Assembly: GCA_021811275.1 (NCBI GenBank)
Contig: JAJZPI010000007.1
Coordinates: forward strand, 1-51,386
Origin: Deltaproteobacteria bacterium
GTDB taxonomy: Bacteria; Desulfobacterota; Desulfarculia; Desulfarculales; Desulfarculaceae
Direction of reading: 5' to 3'
Length of the DNA stretch: 51,386 nucleotides
In this document: piece by piece, positions 33,953 to 40,065 of the stretch
How positions within the stretch are numbered: the first letter of the stretch is position 1
How the letters are laid out: each line of letters starts with the position of its first letter
Translations under genes and position numbers: made by a program
Notes under the pieces: model-generated
What the model was told of the DNA's origin: nothing
Databases searched by the model: none
Seen by the model: the letters and a program-made list of their open reading frames with translations, nothing else

Positions 33953-34075
33953 CCAAGTGTCTCTTAGGCCGCCGACGTGAACCCGGCTTGCAGCCGACGC
34001 GGCGGGAGTCACCGCGGGGCCGAAGAGGATTTCCGACACATCACGGCTCAGCCAACAGGGCTGGGCTGTTTTTTT
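33953..34075 (+). ncRNA. Candidate structured RNA / riboswitch-like leader with intrinsic terminator
   Basis: About 123 nt between the extended -10 and a U-run. Nested pairing can be traced: GTGTC (33957) with GACAC (34035), TCTT (33962) with AAGA (34023), GGCC (33967) with GGCC (34018). These enclose hairpin CGGCT-TGC-AGCCG (33984-33996) and stem CGCGG/CCGCG (33998, 34012). An alternative pairs GTGA-CCC (33977-33984) with GGG-TCAC (34004-34012). A terminator hairpin follows. I could not match it to 6S, SRP, tmRNA or a riboswitch class I know. It precedes the 61-residue protein gene by 32 bp, so it may be a regulated leader or an independent sRNA. Confidence 0.45.
34044..34075 (+). terminator. 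Rho-independent terminator ahead of the 61-aa gene
   Basis: CGGCTCAGCC (34044-34053) pairs with GGCTGGGCTG (34059-34068), with two G-U pairs and a five-base loop, followed by seven T (34069-34075). It sits directly before the small gene and could be conditional. Confidence 0.8.
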
Positions 34076-34107
34076 GCGGCAACCATATGCTTGAAAAGGT
34101 GAGAAGC

Positions 34108-34293
34108 ATGGCGAAGGTTACGATCATCATCGAGGACGCTGGCGAAGGCGTGGAGGTTTCCGCGCAGTTCGAGCCGGAGCTTCCCGAGGACCTGACCGAG
34201 GAGATCCTGGACCAGCTCAGCGAGGCCCAGCTATTCGGTCTGGAGATCCTGGACTACATCGAGCAGGGCCTGGACGAGGAAGAGGAGAGCTAG
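34108..34293 (+). CDS. Small acidic hypothetical protein
   Basis: A 61-residue acidic protein with no family I recognise. A first strand, KVTIIIEDAGEGVEVSAQFEP, is followed by an acidic helix (LTEEILDQLSEAQLFGLEILDYI) and an EEEES tail. ATG 34108 has AGGTGAG at good spacing; an ATG at 34087 would add MLEKVRS. It lies just after a terminator hairpin, so its expression probably depends on read-through of the upstream RNA or on an unseen promoter in the 32-bp gap. Confidence 0.65.
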   Translation: MAKVTIIIEDAGEGVEVSAQFEPELPEDLTEEILDQLSEAQLFGLEILDYIEQGLDEEEES

Positions 34294-34413
34294 CCCGCGC
34301 TGGTCGCCGCAGCTGGCCCGCCGGGCCCACCCGCTTGGAGCGGAGGCGGACCTCCCCCCGCCGCAGCGCCTGTTCCCCGGCGGTCTCGATGCCTGCCCGC
34401 TGCGGTGCGGCTA

Positions 34414-34734
34414 TCAGACGTGCACGCCCATCTCCGGCAGGCAGTCGGGCCTGAACAGGCAGTCCATCTGTCCGCAGTCGGGTATGCGCGAATAGCAGGC
34501 CGCATGCCCCTCGGCCACTTGGATAGCGTGGATCAATTCAGGCTTGGTCATCTTGACCGCGCCCTTCACATCCAGATTCCTGGCCATGGCGCGTAGCGTG
34601 GTAAGAGTCACGGTCTGCTTGGCCTTGGGCTTGGCCGTGGTTTTCTTCTGGGCCTTGGCCGGAGCCTTGGGCTTGGCCGCCTTGGGCTTGGGCGCAGCCT
34701 TCTTCTCCGCGGTCACTTTGCTCTTGGTCGGCAT
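34414..34734 (-). CDS. Rho_N/SAP-like domain protein with basic Lys/Ala/Pro tail and Cys-rich end
   Basis: A 106-residue protein. Residues 1-40 are a Lys/Ala/Pro-rich basic segment likely to bind nucleic acid without folding. Residues about 42-75 resemble the Rho-terminator N-terminal/SAP helix-extended-helix (LTTLRAMARNLDVKGAVKMTKPELI). The end has a Cys cluster, ACYSRIPDCGQMDCLFRPDC, a pattern I associate with small deltaproteobacterial Rho_N proteins. It may act in nucleoid or RNA binding with bound metal. Strong ribosome binding site GGAGGGGG. Confidence 0.75.
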   Translation of the reverse strand: MPTKSKVTAEKKAAPKPKAAKPKAPAKAQKKTTAKPKAKQTVTLTTLRAMARNLDVKGAVKMTKPELIHAIQVAEGHAACYSRIPDCGQMDCLFRPDCLPEMGVHV

Positions 34735-34838
34735 TTGCCCCCTCCGTGTGATGATGACCGGCACGATCCAGGCCGGTTGCCAATTCAATTAATTCTAGCG
34801 CGTTCAACTCTCCACAGCAATTACTGGAATTCGAGCAA

Positions 34839-36677
34839 TCACTCGCATCCCGAGGCGCCGCACCAGGAGCAGGTGCGGCAGCCGCCGTCGGTGGCCAGGA
34901 GCCCACCGCAGCGCGGACAGTGGTCGTTGACCCTGCCTGGAGAGTGGGCGGCCTGGCCGGGCAAGGGGGCCAACTCCAGCACCTGGCGTCCGCGTGAGCC
35001 GTGGCGGAAGACCGTCACGCCCTTGAGCCCCAGCGCATGGGCCCGGGTGAAGACCTCGCGAACCTCCTCCAACCCGGCCGAGGCCGGCAGGTTGACGGTC
35101 TTTGACACGCCGTTGTCGGTGTGGGCCTGAAAGGCCGCCTGAACCTCCAGGTGCCGCCGGGGCGATACCTCGTGAGCGGTGGGGAAAAGCCGGACCTCTG
35201 TTTCGGCCAGGCCCTCCAGGGCCCCGGCCCGGCCCGCGCGGGCTAGCCGCGCCAGGTTCTCCGCGCTGTCCAGACCCAGGGCCTTGAGCCGGGCCAGGAA
35301 GCGCGGATTCAGCTCGGCCAGCTCCTGCCCCTCAAGTACCCGCCGGGTGTAGGCCAGAGCGAAGTAGGGCTCGATGCCCGACGAGCAGCCCATGAGGATC
35401 GACAGGCTCCCGGTGGGGGCGATGGTGGTCACCGTGGCGTTGCGCAGGTGGGCGATCCCCCGCGCCCGCCAGGTGCTCTGGGGAAAAGCCGGGAAGCTGC
35501 CCCGGCGACGGCCAAGCTCCTGGCTGGCCGCCCGGCCGGCGGCTTGGATGCGGCCCATGAGTTCGCGGCCCAGGGCCACCGCCTCGCCGGAATCGTAGGA
35601 CAGACCCAGGTCGACCAGCAGGTCGGCGAAGCCCATCACCCCCAAGCCCACCTTGCGGGTCAGCCGGGTGGCCTGTTTCACCTTGGCGACGGGCAAACGG
35701 TTGACCTCGATTACGTCATCCAGGAAACGCACGGCCAAGGCCGCCGCCTCCTCCAGGGCCGCATAGTCCAAGACCCCGGCGCGCACGAAGGCCGGCAGCA
35801 CTAGCGAGCCCAGGGTGCATGCCTCATAGGGCAGGAGCGGCTGTTCCCCGCAGGGATTGGTGGCCTCGATGGGCCCCAGGGCCGGGGTGGGGTTGGCGCG
35901 GTTGATGGCGTCGTAGAAGGCCAGGCCCGGCTCGCCCGAGGCATGGGCCGCTTCCACCAGCAGCTCGAAAAGCCTTGCCGCCCGCACCTCGCGGACGATT
36001 TTGCGGCTGCGAGGATTGACCAGCTGCCAGGGGCCGTCCCGGGCCACCGCCTCCATGAAGGCGTCGGTGGCCATGACCGAAAGGTTGAAGTTGAGCAGGA
36101 AACCCGGCCTGCGCTTGGCCGTGGCGAAGGTCTCGATGTCCGGGTGGCTGACCGAGAGCATGCCCATGTTGGCCCCCCGGCGGGTGCCGCCCTGCTTTAT
36201 AGCCTCGGTGGCCACGTCAAAGACGTTCATGAAGCTCACCGGTCCGGAACTTACTCCGTTGGTGGTGGCGACCAGGTCTCCGGCCGGACGCAGGCGGGAG
36301 AAGGAAAAGCCGGTGCCGCCGCCGGATTTGTGGATGAGAGCCGTTTCCTTGACCGCGTCGAAGATGGAATCCAGGCTGTCTTCCACCGGCAGCACGAAGC
36401 AGGCCGCCAACTGGCCCAGGGGACGCCCGGCGTTCATCAGGGTGGGGGAGTTGGGCAGGAAGCGGCCACCGGCCATGAGGTCAAAAAAGGCCTGGCCCTG
36501 GCTGCGGGCCTCGGCCGCGCCGCCCCAGGACTCTTCGGCCTTGGCCACCGCCCCGGCCACCCGTTCAAGCATCTGCTCGGCGGTTTCGATCACCTGTCCC
36601 TGGCCGTCGCGTACCAGGTAGCGGCGCGCCAGCACCACCTCGGCATGGGGGCCAAAATTCAAACCGCTCGTGGCCAT
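34839..36677 (-). CDS. nrdJ: Adenosylcobalamin-dependent (class II) ribonucleoside-diphosphate reductase
   Basis: A 612-residue class II RNR. It reduces ribonucleotides to deoxyribonucleotides using a radical from adenosylcobalamin, without oxygen. Motifs: FLPNSPTLMNAG, the N-terminal redox Cys in LAACFVLPVEDS, KSGGGTGFSFSRLRP, the thiyl-radical Cys in ATNPCGEQPLLP, and VTTIAPTGSLSILMGCSSGIEP. The C-terminus ends in a zinc-ribbon/redox tail (CPRCGG, then CRTCSWCGASGC). No cobalamin riboswitch or NrdR box was recognised upstream. The ATG has GAGAG at a short distance. Confidence 0.95.
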   Translation of the reverse strand: MATSGLNFGPHAEVVLARRYLVRDGQGQVIETAEQMLERVAGAVAKAEESWGGAAEARSQGQAFFDLMAGGRFLPNSPTLMNAGRPLGQLAACFVLPVEDSLDSIFDAVKETALIHKSGGGTGFSFSRLRPAGDLVATTNGVSSGPVSFMNVFDVATEAIKQGGTRRGANMGMLSVSHPDIETFATAKRRPGFLLNFNLSVMATDAFMEAVARDGPWQLVNPRSRKIVREVRAARLFELLVEAAHASGEPGLAFYDAINRANPTPALGPIEATNPCGEQPLLPYEACTLGSLVLPAFVRAGVLDYAALEEAAALAVRFLDDVIEVNRLPVAKVKQATRLTRKVGLGVMGFADLLVDLGLSYDSGEAVALGRELMGRIQAAGRAASQELGRRRGSFPAFPQSTWRARGIAHLRNATVTTIAPTGSLSILMGCSSGIEPYFALAYTRRVLEGQELAELNPRFLARLKALGLDSAENLARLARAGRAGALEGLAETEVRLFPTAHEVSPRRHLEVQAAFQAHTDNGVSKTVNLPASAGLEEVREVFTRAHALGLKGVTVFRHGSRGRQVLELAPLPGQAAHSPGRVNDHCPRCGGLLATDGGCRTCSWCGASGCE

Positions 36678-37047
36678 GTTCTCTCATCCGCGCGCCGAGC
36701 GGCCGCGAGCGCCCGCTGGCTCGAAGGTATCGCCTTTAATTTATTTAAATAGCACACGGTCTCCCTTCGCACAACATCTAGGTCCGGCTGGCAGGTTTTT
36801 GCCTAGGGATTGTGGCTGATCCGTCAAATTGGCGGGTGGCTCAGACTCCGCCGGGGCATTTTTTTGTTCCCCCTGGCCGCCCCTGCCGGGCTGGGGCGGG
36901 CATTAATTGCCGCGGCCCGGCCGCGCCCGCGGGTCCCTCGTTTTTAGACTCGTCAAATCAATATGTTGGTCAAGGGGCTCAAATGGCATCCTCCTTGCTT
37001 TCCTGAGCAAGCGAAAAGATCGCGGCTGATCAGACCAGGAGCGCAGC
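36678..37047. other. Divergent intergenic region between nrdJ and the sigma-54 micro-operon
   Basis: About 370 bp. It holds a sigma-54 promoter (36984-36999) facing right. GGCGG (36831) and CCGCC (36848) form a small hairpin followed after five bases by seven T, a poor terminator. An A+T-rich stretch at 36730-36760 probably holds the nrdJ promoter. Several GC palindromes lie at 36905-36945, which could be activator sites but may be compositional. No cobalamin-box-like sequence was seen. Confidence 0.5.
36984..36999 (+). promoter_or_regulatory. Sigma-54 promoter of the small Cys-rich/membrane protein operon
   Basis: TGGCAT (36984-36989), five bases, TTGCT (36995-36999). GG and GC doublets are 12 bases apart as required; only the last base of the -24 box departs from TGGCAC. 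Transcription should start near 37010, 38 bp before the first ATG. An inverted repeat CTTGCT/AGCAAG (36994-37011) overlaps the -12 and start site. Confidence 0.7.
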
Positions 37048-37224
37048 ATGGAAAAAGTCCCCCTCCCCGCTGAAAAGTTCGAGCCGGAAATCTATTGCCT
37101 GCGGTGTCTGAGCATGGAGTGGGACGAGGAGGCCCGCTGTTGCGCCAACTTCAACGGCCCCCGTTGCCCCCTGGACATCCGCAAGGTCCTGGCGGGGCTG
37201 GAAGTGACCTGCGTGGTGCTTTGA
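37048..37224 (+). CDS. Small Cys-rich protein, 58 residues
   Basis: A short gene with AGGAG seven bases before its ATG. The 58-residue product has seven Cys: YCLRCLSM (C-x2-C), ARCCANF, PRCPL and a late TCVVL. The spacing suggests a small metal (Zn or Fe-S) site. No signal peptide. I do not recognise a family. Most third positions in the second half are G or C, as in neighbouring genes. It is the first gene after a sigma-54 promoter and lies 25 bp before a tiny membrane protein gene, so the two probably act together. Confidence 0.65.
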   Translation: MEKVPLPAEKFEPEIYCLRCLSMEWDEEARCCANFNGPRCPLDIRKVLAGLEVTCVVL

Positions 37225-37249
37225 GCAACCACGGCAAGGAAGTATGGCC

Positions 37250-37369
37250 ATGAGTGACAACCATCTTTTTCTAATCCTGCTGGCCTGCGGCGGCCTGGCC
37301 CTGGCCGTGATCCTGGAACTGCTCCGGGCCCGTCGCGAACGTAAAAACCTCCCTCCTAACCTGGTCTGA
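37250..37369 (+). CDS. Tiny single-pass membrane protein, 39 residues
   Basis: A 39-residue frame with AAGGA nine bases before the ATG at 37250 (an ATG at 37244 is too close to it). One membrane helix, LFLILLACGGLALAVILELL, is followed by a basic cytoplasmic tail (RARRERKN), giving an N-out topology. It resembles small subunits or regulators of membrane complexes (CcoQ-like size), but no family is recognised. It is second in the sigma-54 operon with the Cys-rich protein. Confidence 0.6.
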   Translation: MSDNHLFLILLACGGLALAVILELLRARRERKNLPPNLV

Positions 37370-37420
37370 TGCCAAGCACCCCGATCCTTCCTAAAGCCCG
37401 GCGCCGGGACCATCCAAGGC

Positions 37421-37457
37421 ATAAAAAAGCCTGAGGCGGACGTTTGCGGTCCGCCTC
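37421..37457 (-). terminator. Rho-independent terminator of the merR-like gene
   Basis: GAGGCGGAC (37433-37441) and GTCCGCCTC (37449-37457) form a perfect 9-bp stem with a seven-base loop. On the reverse strand AGGC and six T follow. It is placed after the merR-like stop and may also stop the small operon from the other side. Confidence 0.8.
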
Positions 37458-37501
37458 CTTCAGAATATAGACTTGGCGCTCCGGCCCGCTCGCGCCTGTT
37501 C

Positions 37502-37921
37502 CTACCCCCTGGTCAGGCCGTCCACCAGGGCCAGGGTGCGCTGCTGTATCTCCTTGAGCTCGCGCATGCGGCGGTCCAGCGCCTCCACCTCCGCGCGCAG
37601 CCGGGCCACCTCCGCGGCCAAGCCGCCACCGGGTTGCTCCGCCCCGGCCCAGCCGGTCGCCCCCTCCGGGCCCTGGCCGATCAGCGCCTGCCTGGCCTGG
37701 CGCAGGCTGAGGCCCTTTTCCTTCAACAGCTGGTGCACCCGGCGCAGCCGCTCCACGGCTTCGGGCTCGAACATCCTGCGGCGGCCGGCGCCGCGCTGAA
37801 TGCCCAGAAAATCCTCGAACTGTTGATCGTAGTAGCGGATGGTCGAGGCGGGCAGGCCCGTCCGCTCGGCCACTTCCTTGATGGTTAGCAAATTGATGGG
37901 CGTCCGCTCGGTGCTGTCCAT
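37502..37921 (-). CDS. MerR-family transcriptional regulator
   Basis: A 139-residue MerR-type regulator. The winged helix-turn-helix lies at residues 12-80 (LTIKEVAERTGLPASTIRYYDQQF, then RRRMFEPEAVERL and LKEKGLSLRQARQAL). The C-terminal 40 residues form a coiled coil (VARLRAEVEALDRRMRELKEI) without the Cys of metal-sensing members. It could be a local repressor or a chromosome-organisation type like RacA. It is divergent from the anchored protein gene at 38023, with overlapping promoter elements between. Confidence 0.9.
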   Translation of the reverse strand: MDSTERTPINLLTIKEVAERTGLPASTIRYYDQQFEDFLGIQRGAGRRRMFEPEAVERLRRVHQLLKEKGLSLRQARQALIGQGPEGATGWAGAEQPGGGLAAEVARLRAEVEALDRRMRELKEIQQRTLALVDGLTRG

Positions 37922-37970
37922 GGCTGCTCCCGCTGGTCGTTTAGAATATTATGCGCCCACATCGGCCCGG

Positions 37971-37999
37971 GGGACAAGCCGCAGATGCTGTGTTATAGT
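37971..37999 (+). promoter_or_regulatory. Candidate sigma-70 promoter of the gene at 38023
   Basis: GGGACA (37971-37976), 17 bases, TATAGT (37994-37999). It overlaps a possible leftward promoter for the merR-like gene (TTGTCC, 18 bases, CATAAT on the other strand), so the MerR protein could control both. Confidence 0.45.
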
Positions 38000-38022
38000 G
38001 CGGGGCCATGACGGAGCAAGCC

Positions 38023-38481
38023 ATGCCCAGACCCCTGGATTTGAGCCGCTGGGAGCGGTGGGCCCTGGTGATCGTGGTGGCGGCGCTGGTCTTCCTGGCC
38101 GTGGAGGGCCGGGACCGCAAGGAGCGCGAGGCCTACGAGCGCTTCCAGCAACAAGCCCCCCTGGTGGCCCAGGCCCTGGAGCGCTACGCCAGCGACCACG
38201 AGGGGCGCTTTCCTCCCGACGCCATGTTCTGCCAGCGTCCCCTGGGCCTCAACGACGAATACATCATCTGGAACCCCGCCTGGAAGATCGACTACGAGGT
38301 TCACGATAACGGCCATGACGGCCAGTACGTCTGTCTTGAGTTCGGAGGGCCCTTCAAGCAACGTCTCTACTTCGGCCTCTGCAATGTGCCCGAGTATAGG
38401 CGCAAATATGGCCGAGGCCAGGACATACCCGGCCAGCTTAACCGCATCTGGCTCATCCGCGAGCAGGCCGAGATCCAATAA
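38023..38481 (+). CDS. Membrane-anchored hypothetical protein
   Basis: A 152-residue protein with one N-terminal membrane helix (WALVIVVAALVFLAVEG) and a periplasmic domain of about 120 residues. The start of that domain (FQQQAPLVAQALERYASDHEGRFPPDAMFC) resembles the helix-then-loop of type II pseudopilins, but no prepilin peptidase site is present. Two Cys (MFC and FGLCN) plus one in YVCLEF may form a disulfide. ATG 38023 has GGAG six bases upstream; ATG 38008 would place the start almost on the transcript 5' end. Role unknown. Confidence 0.65.
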   Translation: MPRPLDLSRWERWALVIVVAALVFLAVEGRDRKEREAYERFQQQAPLVAQALERYASDHEGRFPPDAMFCQRPLGLNDEYIIWNPAWKIDYEVHDNGHDGQYVCLEFGGPFKQRLYFGLCNVPEYRRKYGRGQDIPGQLNRIWLIREQAEIQ

Positions 38482-38563
38482 CCGGAACGCATGGCGCGCC
38501 TGCCTGGGCGGGTCGCCGGGCTCCGCGCCCTGACCGGCCGCGCCCCTGCCGGAGGACCTCGCC

Positions 38564-39499
38564 TTGGACGCCGGACGCCTCCAAAACCGCCTCAACCTCT
38601 TGGGACCGCTGCTGCGGGAGCGCTTCGGCGCGCCGGTGGTCAAGATCGGCCTGGAGGCCGGGCTCTCCTGCCCCAACCGCGACGGCTCCCTGGGCCTGAC
38701 CGGCTGCGCCTGGTGCGCGCCGGCGGGCTCGGGCCGAGGGCGCGCCCACCTGGGCATCGCGGCCCAGCTGGACCAGGGCCTGGCGCGCTTGCGTGAGCGG
38801 GCGGCGCGGGCCGGCCGGCGGCCTCCCCTGACCCTGGCCTATTTCCAGGCCCACACCTCCACCCACGCCCCGACCCCGGCGCTGCGCGCCATCTTCGAGG
38901 AGGCCCTAGCCGTGCCGGGGGTAGCCGGACTAATCGTCTCCACCCGGCCAGACTGCCTTGACGAGCCGCGCTGGGATCTGCTCTCCGAGCTTGCCGCGCG
39001 CTTGCCCTTCTGGCTGGAACTGGGCCTGCAAAGCGCCAACGACGCCACCCTGGCGGCCCTGGGACGCGGCCATGATGTGAAATGCTTCGCCCGCGCGGCG
39101 GAGGAGGCCGGCCGGCGCGGAATCCAGGTGGTCGCCCACGTGATCCTGGGCCTGCCGGGTGAAGCCCCGGAACACACCTGGGCCACCGCCGATTTACTTG
39201 GCGAGTTGGCGGTGGGGGGGGTGAAGATGCACAACCTCATGGTCCTGGAGGGCGCGCCCCTGGCCGAGGACTGGCGGCGGGAACGCTTCCAGCCCTGGGA
39301 CCTGGAGACCTGGGCGCGGGCGGCGGCCGGCTTCCTGGCCCGTCTGCCCCCTGACATGGTGATCCACAGGCTATGCGCCGATCCCGGTGCGGAGATCCTC
39401 CTGGCCCCGGCCTGGGCCGGGAGCAAGGATCTTGCCTTGCGGGCCCTGGCGGGTTATCTAGAAGAAAACGACCTCCGGCAAGGAGCGCTCAGGCCATGA
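38564..39499 (+). CDS. Radical SAM protein, YhcC family
   Basis: A 311-residue radical SAM protein similar to E. coli YhcC. The cluster Cys lie in SCPNRDGSLGLTGCAWC, a CNRDG-type arrangement with an extended first spacing. Matching segments follow: LAYFQAHTSTHAP, STRPDCLDEPRWDLL, WLELGLQSANDATL, GRGHDVKCF and HVILGLPGE. Function in the family is unknown; a tRNA or cofactor modification role has been suggested. It starts with TTG behind GGAGG and is coupled by ATGA to the ogt-like gene. Confidence 0.9.
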   Translation: MDAGRLQNRLNLLGPLLRERFGAPVVKIGLEAGLSCPNRDGSLGLTGCAWCAPAGSGRGRAHLGIAAQLDQGLARLRERAARAGRRPPLTLAYFQAHTSTHAPTPALRAIFEEALAVPGVAGLIVSTRPDCLDEPRWDLLSELAARLPFWLELGLQSANDATLAALGRGHDVKCFARAAEEAGRRGIQVVAHVILGLPGEAPEHTWATADLLGELAVGGVKMHNLMVLEGAPLAEDWRRERFQPWDLETWARAAAGFLARLPPDMVIHRLCADPGAEILLAPAWAGSKDLALRALAGYLEENDLRQGALRP

Positions 39500-40065
39500 G
39501 CAAGGTGCTGGTCTTTACGGTGGAGACTTGGTTGGGCCCGGTCTACGGAGCGGTCACCGCCGCCGGTATCTGCGCCCTTTCCATTCCCTACCACGACGTC
39601 CGCCATTTCGCGGAGCTTCTGGACCGGCGCTGCCCCGGAGCCGAGGCCGAGAACGTGGAGGCGCGCCGGTTGCGGGCCGGGCGGCAGGTGGCCGAGTACT
39701 TCGCGCGGCGGGGACGCGACTTGGACGCGCCGGTGGACTTCAGCGGCTTCACACCCTTCGCCCGGGCGGTGATGGAGCGCCTGCGCCAGGTGCCCTACGG
39801 CCAGACCGTCACCTACGGCCAGCTGGCCGACGAGGCGGGACGGCCGGGGGCGGCGCGGGCCGTGGGCCAGATCATGCACCACAACCCCGTGCCACTCTTC
39901 CTGCCCTGCCACCGGGTGCTTGGCTCCTCGGGCGCGCTAACCGGCTTCGGCGCGGGCTTGGAGACCAAGAAGGCGCTCCTGGAGATGGAGTCGGACACCC
40001 TGCCCTTCCCCCCGCCCAACCGGCGGCGTCAGGGCAAGGGACATTCCCGGGGCGGAGACAGGTAG
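39496..40065 (+). CDS. ogt: Methylated-DNA--protein-cysteine methyltransferase
   Basis: A 189-residue O6-alkylguanine-DNA alkyltransferase that repairs alkylated guanine by suicide transfer to Cys. The active-site motif is LPCHRVLGSSG; the helix-turn-helix and Arg finger lie in VPYGQTVTYGQLADEAG and ARAVGQIMHHNP. The C-terminus GFGAGLETKKALLEME is standard; a short basic tail follows and overlaps the 3' end of comEC on the other strand by 37 bp. ATG overlaps the preceding stop. Confidence 0.95.
   Translation: MSKVLVFTVETWLGPVYGAVTAAGICALSIPYHDVRHFAELLDRRCPGAEAENVEARRLRAGRQVAEYFARRGRDLDAPVDFSGFTPFARAVMERLRQVPYGQTVTYGQLADEAGRPGAARAVGQIMHHNPVPLFLPCHRVLGSSGALTGFGAGLETKKALLEMESDTLPFPPPNRRRQGKGHSRGGDR

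Noticed and set aside
33953-34075. Identification of the structured RNA as 6S, SRP, tmRNA, tRNA-Sec or a common riboswitch
   Set aside because: Length, conserved segments and fold do not match what I know of these classes; left unassigned.
36678-37047. Cobalamin riboswitch or NrdR box before the B12-dependent RNR gene
   Set aside because: Searched for by eye on the gene strand; no B12-box-like or NrdR-box-like sequence was found.
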